Assembly (NCBI RefSeq): GCF_014138045.1 | Contig: NZ_JACGXA010000001.1 | Location: 3,829,001-3,893,000, forward strand | Direction: 5' to 3' | Length of the DNA stretch: 64,000 nt | Origin: Nocardioides ginsengisegetis | Lineage (GTDB): Bacteria > Actinomycetota > Actinomycetes > Propionibacteriales > Nocardioidaceae | Made by a program: the position numbers and the translations under genes | Notes under the pieces: model-generated | Told to the model about the DNA's origin: nothing | Databases searched by the model: none | Seen by the model: the letters and a program-made list of their open reading frames with translations, nothing else | In this document: positions 43,034-51,618 of the stretch, in pieces | Numbering within the stretch: the first letter of the stretch is position 1 | Layout of the letters: the number at the start of each line of letters is the position of its first letter

Positions 43034-43675
43034 TCAGCGGACTGGAATCGTCACGTTCATGGCCACGTCGTCCGTGATCGGACGGGGCAGGTGGTGGCTG
43101 GGCAGCGAGTAGGTGAACCTGACGTTGCTCAGCACTGCAACACCCGGACGCGTGGGTGTCACAGTGACCATGACGTAGTCGTGCGCGAACGGGTGCGTCG
43201 GGTAGGTCATGGTGACCCCAGGGGTCAGGGGGGTCACGGAGGTGCAGTCCAGGCTCAGGCCGCCGTAAACCGGGGTGAAGATCTTGCCCGGGCTTCGCTG
43301 GCAGATCTCGAACGTGACGTGGGCTGCCGCGGTGTTAGTGGCGAAGAACGCGTGCGCACTGTGGAATGTCACTGTGGTCGGAGCACCGTCGCTGTCCCAC
43401 GTGACGGGGATGGAGACGGCTGCCGAGGACAACGGACGCGGCCCCAAGCTGATCCTGACGCCGTCGGGGAAGACGTCCGGATGGGTCCACATCCGCCACC
43501 CGACCAGGCCGCCCATTATCAAGATGCTGACCACAGCCGCCGTGACTCCGGCGAGGATCAGTCGTCGACGAGGAGCCGAGACCCTCGGCGTAGCCCGCGT
43601 CGGACTCTGACCCTGGGGTGCGTCGACGGTGCTGGGCGATCCCGAGATTGTTTCCACGGCTGCATTCTCCGCCAC
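43034..43675 (-). CDS. Hypothetical membrane-anchored protein
   Basis: A 213-residue protein with a basic cytoplasmic N-terminus, one helix (LILAGVTAAVVSILIMGGLVGW) and an extracytoplasmic beta-rich domain (PVTWDSDGAPTTVTFHSAHAFF, AHVTFEICQRSPG, GVTMTYPTHPFAHDYVMVTV, LSNVRFTYSLP). The fold looks immunoglobulin-like, with a Cys pair. No family is recognised. It is the last gene next to the repeat array and precedes the conjugation operon, from which it is separated by 576 bases. Confidence 0.65.
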   Translation of the reverse strand: MAENAAVETISGSPSTVDAPQGQSPTRATPRVSAPRRRLILAGVTAAVVSILIMGGLVGWRMWTHPDVFPDGVRISLGPRPLSSAAVSIPVTWDSDGAPTTVTFHSAHAFFATNTAAAHVTFEICQRSPGKIFTPVYGGLSLDCTSVTPLTPGVTMTYPTHPFAHDYVMVTVTPTRPGVAVLSNVRFTYSLPSHHLPRPITDDVAMNVTIPVR

Positions 43676-44251
43676 ACGAGGCGGCTTTGCTGGCGACTGC
43701 GCGATATGGGTGACACGTCACCGGTTTCGCAGACCGATGGACCGGGAGACGCCGCTTGAACTCCTCGAGGTGGCCTCCGCCGTGCCGCTGGCCGGCAAGC
43801 CCGTCCCCGTGGTGCAGCTGACCAGGGAATCAGGCGTCGACAGTGATGATTGGTGCCGATCAGTCGGGCAGAACCGGCGACCTCCAGATCGGGTCCAACG
43901 GAGCGTCCTGAGACACGTGAGGCGTCGACGACCTCCACACCTGCGGTCGAATGAAGGCGCCCACAGCCTCCGGTCAGAGTGGTCTCTTCGACCTGGACCC
44001 TCTCTCGCCGTGGGACGTCCGTGAACGTCCTGCCGATGTGGTGCCGCCGTCCCCGCTGACTGGCTGTACTGAGGCGATGAGCCGGCGAGTTATCCACAGA
44101 TATCGATTTGCCTCTTCACCAGCCCGGGGTGTTTCCGGAATGGTCGTGTCCGAGCAGTACAGAACCAAAACCAAGTAGTCCGCGCTCGCTCGGGAGAGGC
44201 GGCTGTCCGGCCGTCTGCCTCGACGAGTCCATCTCGGAAGGTAGAAGGAAC
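43676..44251. other. Intergenic region before the conjugation operon
   Basis: No complete gene is supported. Bases about 43739-43860 translate (plus strand) to a short protein-like run (TPLELLEVASAVPLAGKPV) that soon degenerates, so it may be a gene remnant. A perfect DnaA-box-like TTATCCACA is at 44090-44098. The operon promoter should lie in the last 150 bases, and an origin of transfer could be here, but I see no clear inverted repeat. Confidence 0.4.
44090..44098 (+). promoter_or_regulatory. DnaA-box-like TTATCCACA
   Basis: An exact match to the consensus 9-mer upstream of the conjugation operon. A single box proves nothing, but ICE origins sometimes carry one. Confidence 0.3.
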
Positions 44252-44512
44252 ATGAGCGACTTCGCTGCACAGATCATCGTGATGGCGCCGCAATTCAACT
44301 CGGACGGCGTCGTCGCGTGGGGCGTCAAGAACATCATTCCCATCGTCCTGCTCTTCATCGGAATCGGGATCATCGCCAGTGCCCGCAAGGGTCAGATGAG
44401 CCAGAACGCCATGACGGTCACCAACATCCTCCTGGGATGCGTCGTCATCGCTGGTGCCGCGTTGTTCTATGGGTTCGCGGACAACATCGCGACCTTCGTC
44501 TTCTCGAGCTGA
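44252..44512 (+). CDS. Small two-helix membrane protein of conjugation operon (VirB2/TrbC-like position)
   Basis: An 86-residue protein starting at ATG 44252 with AAGGTAGAAGGAA upstream. Two helices are evident, IIPIVLLFIGIGIIASA and ILLGCVVIAGAALFYGF, with a short basic loop (RKGQMSQNA) between. This is the topology of VirB2/TrbC pilins or of the small proteins that open Gram-positive type IV secretion operons. Sequence alone does not settle which. The stop overlaps the next start (TGATG), so this is the first gene of a tightly coupled operon. Confidence 0.75.
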   Translation: MSDFAAQIIVMAPQFNSDGVVAWGVKNIIPIVLLFIGIGIIASARKGQMSQNAMTVTNILLGCVVIAGAALFYGFADNIATFVFSS

Positions 44513-44895
44513 TGCGCGCTCTCATTCGACCTGACGACGAGGTCTACCGCGTCGATGCCGTCTGGCTCGGTCCTCGCGGCTTCACCCTGCCCTGGTCGGC
44601 CCGCTACTCGGCGTACGGCATCTGGTTGATGTTGTTCGTATCCGTGCTGCTGGTCGAGGCCGCTCTCCCGATGCGGGTCAACGTTCCCCCCGTGTGGGAG
44701 ATCGTCCTGACGATCCTTGCCACCTACGCGTTGACAGGAGTCATCGATCACGACCGTCCGCCCATCACCGTGTGGGAGCTCCTGCGAGTCGAGCTGGGAG
44801 CTCCACGCCGGCGAAAGCGGGCGGACCGTCCCGTTCGCTTGTCCGCGACCTCGATCCGAGTGAGGGAGCTCCATGTTCAGCAAGAAGGCGCATGA
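44512..44895 (+). CDS. Conjugal transfer membrane protein (VirB3/PrgI-like)
   Basis: A 127-residue protein with two adjacent helices (YGIWLMLFVSVLLVEAAL and WEIVLTILATYALTGVI) and a basic C-terminal tail (RRRKRADRPVR). A small two-helix protein just before the VirB4 ATPase is the conserved place of VirB3/PrgI, which links the ATPase to the membrane channel. The ATG overlaps the preceding stop and its own end overlaps the ATPase start by 23 bases, indicating coupled translation. The call rests on topology and position. Confidence 0.72.
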   Translation: MRALIRPDDEVYRVDAVWLGPRGFTLPWSARYSAYGIWLMLFVSVLLVEAALPMRVNVPPVWEIVLTILATYALTGVIDHDRPPITVWELLRVELGAPRRRKRADRPVRLSATSIRVRELHVQQEGA

Positions 44896-47389
44896 TCCTT
44901 CGGTCGACGCACGGCTGACGCTGCGCAATATCGAGGGCCATCTCTGCTTCAGCCAGCACGAGGTTTGGGCGTGGTACGTCCTGCCGACCCAGCCGTGGTC
45001 GTTCCGCTCTGACACCCAACGGGAGCAGTTGCTCTATGGATTCGGCGACGCCCTGTCCTGGCTCGCCGGCCACCGACTCCACCTGCGGGTGACCTCCCGG
45101 CCCTACCCGACGGCTGACTGGGCGCGGGGGCTGCACGAGCTCACGCCGAATCCGTTGGTGACTGCCGGGTCTGAGCCGTGGACCGAGCACATGGTCACGA
45201 TGCAGAAGCACCTGCGTCACCAGACCATGGCCGAGAAGGAGATCTACCTCGGCGTTCGAGTCGCAACCCGGGCGATGTCGCACCGTGTCATCGGGGCTCT
45301 GTGGCGGCATCCCGGCAATATCGAGCATGCCCGCCTCCTTCCCCAGGTCGAGCGCATCACCGAGACCATGGGCCTCCCCGGGCTTGACGGTCGTCCGGCG
45401 ACTGCCCACGAGATGGAATGGCTCCTTCGCCGCTCACTCGGCCTCGGGCTTCCGGCTCCACACGAGCTGGCTCCCATCAGTGCCCCTGACTGGGACAGCG
45501 ATGACTTGCACAGCTTCGCTGACCAGGTTGAGTACGACGCTGAGCCACTGGGCAGGACCGTGCAACTGACCAGTCGCGGGCCGGGTGAGCCGGTGCAGCG
45601 CCACGTGGCGGTGATGTCCGTCGGCCGGCTCGAGGAGATCGAGGTCCCGGACCCAGCTCACGAGCCTTGGTTGTCGCACACCGACCGACTGCCGTTCCCC
45701 GTGGAGTGGTCGTGCCAGTTCGACATTCTGACGGGGGTCGACGCCCGCAAGGCGATTCAGCGCAAGCTCCTGGTGGTCCGCGACATGCAACGGCACTTCG
45801 CCGAGCACGACCTGGACGAGCCGCTGGCACTGGATCGCCAGGCTCGCCACGCTCGAGAAGTCGAGGACCAGATGACGCGCGGCGCCGACGTGGCGGCCAC
45901 CCGGGTGCACGGATGGTTCCGAGTGGCTGTGGCCGCCCCCACCCGAGAGGAGTGCCTGGAGCGGGTTCGAAAGGTGACCACGTCCTATCGAGCCCGCAGG
46001 GTCACCATCGAGCACCCCCGCGGACAGTTTGGCCTGTTGCGAGAGTTCATCCCTTCCGAGCCCGTGTCGACCTCGGCCTACCGTCGCCGACTCCCCGTCC
46101 TCTACGTGGCCGCAGGCGTGCCGACATCTTCGAGTCGGCTGGGTGATCGACGTGGTCCGTACGTCGGTTACACCGCCGGGTCTTCGCGGAGAGCCGTCAT
46201 GTTCGACACCCACTACGCCACCGAGGTCAAGGAGACGTCTGGGCTGGTTCCCGTCGTGGGTGGCCTCGGAGCCGGCAAGAGCGTGCTCCTCGGCCAGATC
46301 ACCTACGAGGCTGTCCGGCGGGGGATCCCCTCGGTGGTGCTGGACCCGTCAGGGCCGCTCGCCAGGTTGACGGAGCTGCCCGAGCTGCGCGAACACAGCG
46401 AGCACCTCGACCTGACCACCGCTGCCAGTGGCACGCTCAACCCCTTTGAGGTGGTGGCCGAGCCGATTCGCTCGGCGTACCGGAGTGACGATGCGTTCGC
46501 GGAGGCTGAGGTGCTGGCCGCGCAGGACCGCAAGCTGCTCGCCATGGACGTCGTCCGGATGTTGCTGCCTGCGTCGGTGGACTCGCTGCCGGAGACCTCC
46601 TTGGTCATCTCGGACGCGGTCCGCGCGACTCACGGAGAGCGCGACGCCTCGTTGTGGGACGTCGTGCGCAACCTCGAGGGCATGCCATCGGCGCACGGAC
46701 GCGTCGTGGCGAACTACCTGAGCGACATGGCGGAGTTGCCGTTGTCGCGCCTCTTCTTCCCCAGTGCTCAGCCGGGCGCCAACCGGTTCGGGGCCAAACT
46801 GACCGTCCTCACGATGCCCGGCCTCGTCCTGCCGCCGCGCTCCGTGCCGCGCGACCACTGGTCCACCTCGGAGCAGCTCGCCGTCCCTCTCCTGCATCTA
46901 GCGTCCTGGTACGCAACCCGGGCGGTCTACGGCCGGGAGATGCAGAGTCGGAAGTTGGTCGCGCTCGACGAGACGCACTTCCTGGGCGAGTGGTCGGCGG
47001 GACGTGCCCTTTTCACTCGCCTGGGCCGGGATTCTCGCAAGTGGAACACCTGCGTGCTCGCCGCGTCCCAGAACCCCTCCGACGTGCTTGGGATGGACGT
47101 AGCGAACTTCATGTCCGCAGCCTTCGTCGGAAGATTGGAGGACGAGGACGCTGCGCGAGATGGGCTCCGCATGCTGCGGGTAGCCACCGGTGTCGGCTAC
47201 GAACGCGCCCTCGCAACCCTGTCGTCCGCCCGGGGAAGCGGCGGCGCACGCGAGTTCGTGATGCGTGATGTCGACGGCAACGTGGACAAGCTTCGCGTCG
47301 ACCTGACCGCGAACCCCGGCCTCCTCGAGGCGTTGAACACGACGGCTGGCCGAGCCAAGCCCCAGGACGGCGAGGAGCAGGTCGCATGA
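44873..47389 (+). CDS. VirB4-like type IV secretion ATPase
   Basis: An 838-residue cytoplasmic ATPase that powers channel assembly or substrate transfer. The N-terminal 430 residues form the VirB4-type interaction domain. The motor domain has Walker A VVGGLGAGKSVLLGQ (about residues 458-472), VVLDPSGPLARL after it, Walker B KLVALDETHFLG (about 692-703), and CVLAASQNPSDVL as the arginine-side/sensor loop. This is the actinobacterial conjugation ATPase group. Length and order fit the family. The following gene overlaps its stop (ATGA). Confidence 0.92.
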   Translation: MFSKKAHDPSVDARLTLRNIEGHLCFSQHEVWAWYVLPTQPWSFRSDTQREQLLYGFGDALSWLAGHRLHLRVTSRPYPTADWARGLHELTPNPLVTAGSEPWTEHMVTMQKHLRHQTMAEKEIYLGVRVATRAMSHRVIGALWRHPGNIEHARLLPQVERITETMGLPGLDGRPATAHEMEWLLRRSLGLGLPAPHELAPISAPDWDSDDLHSFADQVEYDAEPLGRTVQLTSRGPGEPVQRHVAVMSVGRLEEIEVPDPAHEPWLSHTDRLPFPVEWSCQFDILTGVDARKAIQRKLLVVRDMQRHFAEHDLDEPLALDRQARHAREVEDQMTRGADVAATRVHGWFRVAVAAPTREECLERVRKVTTSYRARRVTIEHPRGQFGLLREFIPSEPVSTSAYRRRLPVLYVAAGVPTSSSRLGDRRGPYVGYTAGSSRRAVMFDTHYATEVKETSGLVPVVGGLGAGKSVLLGQITYEAVRRGIPSVVLDPSGPLARLTELPELREHSEHLDLTTAASGTLNPFEVVAEPIRSAYRSDDAFAEAEVLAAQDRKLLAMDVVRMLLPASVDSLPETSLVISDAVRATHGERDASLWDVVRNLEGMPSAHGRVVANYLSDMAELPLSRLFFPSAQPGANRFGAKLTVLTMPGLVLPPRSVPRDHWSTSEQLAVPLLHLASWYATRAVYGREMQSRKLVALDETHFLGEWSAGRALFTRLGRDSRKWNTCVLAASQNPSDVLGMDVANFMSAAFVGRLEDEDAARDGLRMLRVATGVGYERALATLSSARGSGGAREFVMRDVDGNVDKLRVDLTANPGLLEALNTTAGRAKPQDGEEQVA

Positions 47390-49254
47390 GAGGCCCTGTC
47401 GCGCGAGTTGCCGTGCTGTTGGCCTGCCTCCTGGCGGTCAGCGTGGTGCTGCCGTCCTCGGCGTGGTCCATACCCGGGTTCTCGGACTGCAAGGAGGCGC
47501 CGACCCCAGAGGTGCCTGGCCGTGGAATCGCCGGATTCTTCTCACAGCCACCTGATGTGATTCCCGATCAGGGCGATCCGTTCGCCGAGGGCTCGACGAC
47601 CACGATCTATCAGCAATACGGCTTTGCCGGGCTGCGGTGGCACACCTATGACCTGGGCTGCGGACCCGACGCGATGCGTGCACCGGACGCGGTCATCGGG
47701 ACAGCGATGAGCAACTGGGTCATGCAGGCACCCATTGCCCTGACCGCCCTGACCGGATCGCTGACGCAGGTCGCCTTCGAGCCGTCGTTCCTTGGATCAT
47801 TCGATGCCGTGGTCGAGCACGTCTCGTCCGCTCTTCACGACAGCCTGTTTGCCTCGTGGATCCCCGCCATCATTGCGCTCCTCGGCGCAATGATCATCCT
47901 GAAGGCTCGCCGCTCCTCGCTGGCCACCACTGCCGGGGCCATCGGCTGGGCCCTGATCGTGGTCTTTGTGACCACAGCACTCTTTCGATGGCCGGTCGAG
48001 GCGGGACAGGCTGCCGACGCCACGGTCACCGGCACCCTGGGCGCCGTCGTCAGCCAGCTCGATGGGCACGGTCCGGGAGTCGACCCGGGGACAGCCGTGG
48101 CTTCCAACGTCAGCGAGTCGATCTTCTACCGAGCCTGGCTGGCCGGCGCGCTCGGTAGCCCCGACAGCGCGACGGCCAAGAAGTACGGCCCGGAGCTGTT
48201 CAAGGCGCAGGCGCTGACGTGGCATGAGGCGTCGATCCTCGAGTCCGACCCCGAGAAGGGCAAGCAGATCATCGAGGACAAGAAGCAGGCCTGGAAGGAC
48301 ACCGCCGACAAGATTCACGACGAGGACCCCGAGGCGTACGAGTACCTGACAGGCAAGCGCTCCGAGACTCGCATCGGGTACGCGATCCTGTCAGCCCTGG
48401 GCGCGTTCCTGGCTCTGCCGTTCCTGCTGGTCTCGGCCCTGCTCCTGCTGGGTTGTTTCCTGATCGTTCGGCTCGCGGTGATGCTGTTCCCGGCCTTCGC
48501 GACGTTGGGCGCCTTCCCAGCGTCACGCGGCCTCGTCATCGGACTCGCCCGCACGGTGGGGGCCGCTCTGGTGAACGCGATCATCTTCGGCATCGGGGCA
48601 GGAGTGACCATCGCCGTTCTCGGCATCCTGTTCCATCCCGGCGGCGGGGCTCCAGCGTGGCTCGGCCTCGTCCTGATGCCGGTGTTCAGCTTCATCATGT
48701 GGATGGCACTGCGACCGTTCAGGCGACTCACGTCCATGGTCAGCCCGAACAGCGATCACTTCCGTGGCATGGCCGGCGGGAGCCTCGGTTCTGCCGTCCA
48801 CACCGGAAGTGATTGGGCCAAGCGGCTCGCCATCGCGGGGATCGGCGCTGCCACGGGAGGAGCTGCCGCCGGCGCCGTTGCCGCTTCCGTGCTTGACGAG
48901 GAAGAAGGCGCAGCTCCGCCCGACCGAGTGGAGGCCAGACCGGCTCCGTTCGCCCCCTCAGCCGGCTCGTCCGTGTCGCCGCCGGTGTCACCTGAAGCCC
49001 AAGATCCCCCGCCGTGGGTTGCCGCCGGGCACTCGCAACCCGCGACGCATCGCGCCCCCATTCCGGCGATGGCCGGGACGCCTCGGCCGGAAGCGCGAGC
49101 ATTGAACCCGGGCTTCGTCCCGACACCATCATCCGATGGAGTCCCCCTCCCGCCGACCGAACCCGAGTGGTACGACGGCGAGGACGTCTACACGATCTAC
49201 CGGCCGGACAACGAAGACGAAGACGTCGACTCGACCGGTGCCGAGATTCGGTAA
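47386..49254 (+). CDS. Conjugal transfer polytopic membrane protein (VirB6/TrbL-like)
   Basis: A 622-residue protein with a signal peptide (VAVLLACLLAVSVVLPSSAWS) and about seven transmembrane helices (for example WIPAIIALLGAMIIL, IGWALIVVFVTTALFRW, FLALPFLLVSALLLLGCFLIV, LVNAIIFGIGAGVTIAVLGILF). A long helical extracytoplasmic or cytoplasmic loop sits between helices 3 and 4, and the C-terminal 140 residues are proline-rich and acidic. The VirB6/TrbL channel component is the best match for this place in the operon. It starts inside the virB4-like stop codon. Confidence 0.84.
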   Translation: MRGPVARVAVLLACLLAVSVVLPSSAWSIPGFSDCKEAPTPEVPGRGIAGFFSQPPDVIPDQGDPFAEGSTTTIYQQYGFAGLRWHTYDLGCGPDAMRAPDAVIGTAMSNWVMQAPIALTALTGSLTQVAFEPSFLGSFDAVVEHVSSALHDSLFASWIPAIIALLGAMIILKARRSSLATTAGAIGWALIVVFVTTALFRWPVEAGQAADATVTGTLGAVVSQLDGHGPGVDPGTAVASNVSESIFYRAWLAGALGSPDSATAKKYGPELFKAQALTWHEASILESDPEKGKQIIEDKKQAWKDTADKIHDEDPEAYEYLTGKRSETRIGYAILSALGAFLALPFLLVSALLLLGCFLIVRLAVMLFPAFATLGAFPASRGLVIGLARTVGAALVNAIIFGIGAGVTIAVLGILFHPGGGAPAWLGLVLMPVFSFIMWMALRPFRRLTSMVSPNSDHFRGMAGGSLGSAVHTGSDWAKRLAIAGIGAATGGAAAGAVAASVLDEEEGAAPPDRVEARPAPFAPSAGSSVSPPVSPEAQDPPPWVAAGHSQPATHRAPIPAMAGTPRPEARALNPGFVPTPSSDGVPLPPTEPEWYDGEDVYTIYRPDNEDEDVDSTGAEIR

Positions 49255-49259
49255 CTCCA

Positions 49260-51125
49260 ATGAAGAAGACGAGCGGCCTCGCCACCGCGCTCCTGCTGAC
49301 GGGAGCCGCGAGTCTGGTGGTTGTCCCCCTCCTGATGGTGATGGTCCTGATGGGAGGGTCGGCCGACCTCGGCGACGTGTGCGCGCCCGGCTCCGAACCA
49401 CTCGCGCTAGCTGCCGGCGCTGCGGACGAGGCACTCGACGACAACCAGTTGGCCAACGCCTCGACGATCGTCTCTGAAGGTCTCCGACTCGCCGTTCCGC
49501 GTCGCGCGATCGTGGTGGCGCTGGCGGTGGCACACCAGGAGTCCGGCTTCCGGAACTACGCCAACGACGGACTCGGCCACGATCTCGCTCCTGACCAGGA
49601 AGGCATCGGGCGATCGATGGACCTCCCCCACGAGGCTGTCGGGTCCGACCACGGATCGCTCGGTGTCTTCCAACAGCAGTGGCCGTGGTGGGGAACCATG
49701 CCCGAGCTGATGGATCCCGCCAGTTCAGCCGAGAAGTTCTACACACGGCTACTGGCCGTTCCCGGCTGGGAGCGCATGAGCATCGGTGCGGCGGGACAAC
49801 AGGTCCAGAAGTCGGCGCACCCCGACGCCTATGCGGATGACGTACCTCTTGCCCAGGCGATCGTCCACGGGGCACCCGCGGAGGCAGGATCCCCCCAGAC
49901 CGCCGCATACTTCGGGGCCACTGCCGGTGGCGGGTGCGCGGCGGCCGCCGCCTTCTCTGGAGATGTCGTGTTTCCGCTCGCCCCGTGGGCTCACTACGTC
50001 GACCTGCAGAACTGGGGACACTCTGGGTCTCACTGGGACTCCGTCCACACCGGCACGGACCTCTCGACTGCGTGCGGGACTCCCGTGCTCGCCGCGACAG
50101 CCGGCGTCGTCACCGTCCGAACCGACCAGTCCTGGGCTGGGAAATGGTTGGTCGAGATCAGCACGGGCCCAGGCAACGTCGAGACCTGGTACGCGCACAT
50201 GCAGGCCATCTCCGTATCGACGGGCGATCACGTGTCTGCCGGGCAGGGCATTGGGGAGGTCGGGGACCTGGGCAACGCGACCGGATGTCACCTCCACTTC
50301 GAGGTCCATCCGAACGGCGGATCCACCACCGTCAACCCGACGATCTGGCTGCACGACAACGTCGGACACGCTCCGGTCGTCCTTCCCGTCGACCACGGCA
50401 GCGGGTCTTCAGGGATGTACGACGTGGTCACCGTTCTCACCGGGAACGTCCCCTTCACGCTCTCGCCCGGACGAGCGCGAGCTCAGATCTCCTATCTCTT
50501 GGCACAACAGCCCGACGTTCTGCTTCTCCAAGAGGTCACAACACGCAACGTGCCGGCGATCGTCTCCACACTTCCTGGGAGTTGGGCTGTCTGGCAGCCG
50601 CCCGGGAGCCGCGGCGGTTCGGCAATTGTGTGGGACACCACCAAGTTCCTCGCGACGCGCCACGGGGCACAGCTCGGCTTCAACGGGGCCCGATACGACC
50701 GCTGGATGCCGTGGGTGCTGCTCGAGTCCGATCAGGGAACCCTGCCCGTCGTGGGCCTCCACATGCCGACGGACGCCTCGAAGAGCGACCAGATGAGGCA
50801 CTACTTCCAGACCATGACCCGGAACTACCAGCACCTGTTCAGCACCATGAGCGACGCCGGCTACCCACCAGTGGTCGGCGGCGACTGGAATCATCCCCTC
50901 GACACGACTCGCGAGTCCTGGAGTCCGGTTCCCATGCTGCACCGAGTCGGTCTGACCACGAACTGGCAGGCGGGCAAGCCGTGCACCGGCACAAGCGCCG
51001 AAGGAGGTCGCATCGATGGCTTCGCCTTCAATCCCCAGTACCTCCGGGTCGTCGACCAGGGTTGTCTCGACCGTCAAGCTTCGGACCACCGGCCGGTCTG
51101 GGTTGCGCTCGCGCCGAGCGGATGA
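49260..51125 (+). CDS. Transglycosylase-like / M23 endopeptidase / EEP nuclease fusion protein
   Basis: A 621-residue protein anchored by an N-terminal helix (residues about 8-31). Region one (65-200) is a lysozyme-like transglycosylase (VALAVAHQESGFRNYANDG, putative catalytic Glu94; SLGVFQQQWPWWG). Region two (235-365) is an M23 zinc endopeptidase with H263TGTD267, YAH313M and CH344LH346F. Region three (385-619) is an exonuclease-endonuclease-phosphatase domain with a full active-site set: N396, LLLQE425, GLH501, GD542WN544 and SD609H610. The first two parts would cut the peptidoglycan for the conjugation channel. The role of a DNase I-like domain on the outside of the cell is new to me. Confidence 0.9.
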   Translation: MKKTSGLATALLLTGAASLVVVPLLMVMVLMGGSADLGDVCAPGSEPLALAAGAADEALDDNQLANASTIVSEGLRLAVPRRAIVVALAVAHQESGFRNYANDGLGHDLAPDQEGIGRSMDLPHEAVGSDHGSLGVFQQQWPWWGTMPELMDPASSAEKFYTRLLAVPGWERMSIGAAGQQVQKSAHPDAYADDVPLAQAIVHGAPAEAGSPQTAAYFGATAGGGCAAAAAFSGDVVFPLAPWAHYVDLQNWGHSGSHWDSVHTGTDLSTACGTPVLAATAGVVTVRTDQSWAGKWLVEISTGPGNVETWYAHMQAISVSTGDHVSAGQGIGEVGDLGNATGCHLHFEVHPNGGSTTVNPTIWLHDNVGHAPVVLPVDHGSGSSGMYDVVTVLTGNVPFTLSPGRARAQISYLLAQQPDVLLLQEVTTRNVPAIVSTLPGSWAVWQPPGSRGGSAIVWDTTKFLATRHGAQLGFNGARYDRWMPWVLLESDQGTLPVVGLHMPTDASKSDQMRHYFQTMTRNYQHLFSTMSDAGYPPVVGGDWNHPLDTTRESWSPVPMLHRVGLTTNWQAGKPCTGTSAEGGRIDGFAFNPQYLRVVDQGCLDRQASDHRPVWVALAPSG

Positions 51126-51135
51126 GGAGAGCAAG

Positions 51136-51435
51136 TTGTCGAGCGAAAGTTCGAACCCAACTGAGTCCAGCGAGCGGCTGCCCTTCTTCGGCGCGCCACC
51201 GCCACGGACGCCGCGCCCTGCCAGGACCGTGCCTACCCTGAAAGGGAAACGGGTGGTGCTCTCGACCCCGGATGGCTTCGTGTACGACATGCGTGCGATC
51301 AGTCAGATTCAGCGAACTCCTGACGGCACGGACGTCGTGGAGATTGCGACCGAAGAGGACTACTTCCGTTGGATGTTCACGCGGCAGCCGCCGAACGCTC
51401 GGGCCTTCCCGGCACGCCTGGTGTGGGTCGAGTGA
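51136..51435 (+). CDS. Small hypothetical protein of the conjugation operon
   Basis: A 99-residue protein starting at TTG 51136, with GAGGAG 5 bases upstream at the end of the preceding gene. The first 40 residues are Ser/Pro-rich; the rest (GKRVVLSTPDGFVYDMRAISQIQ, VVEIATEEDYFRWMFTRQPPN) is a compact alpha-beta domain. No family is recognised. The position right after the fusion hydrolase gene suggests co-transcription. The frame is open further upstream inside the preceding gene, which I reject. Confidence 0.6.
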   Translation: MSSESSNPTESSERLPFFGAPPPRTPRPARTVPTLKGKRVVLSTPDGFVYDMRAISQIQRTPDGTDVVEIATEEDYFRWMFTRQPPNARAFPARLVWVE

Positions 51436-51618
51436 TGACCCTCTCCTTGCAAACTCGCGGCGATTCCGACGCTGACCATCGTCTCTCGCTCACGCGCGCC
51501 CCGAACGGGTCATCCAGAAGCCGCTGCCAGTGACGCCGTTGCCGTACCTTTCTGGGGTACCGAGGTCGCGGCCCAGTAGAAGCGGCAGAGGATGTCACAG
51601 CCTGGTCAGCAATGCAAC

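Noticed and set aside
43738..44024. Coding gene before the conjugation operon
   Set aside because: Only about 40 codons look protein-like and the rest is Arg-rich shadow without a ribosome site; at best a remnant.
44090..44098. Replication origin based on the DnaA box
   Set aside because: One box without clusters or an AT-rich unwinding region is not sufficient.
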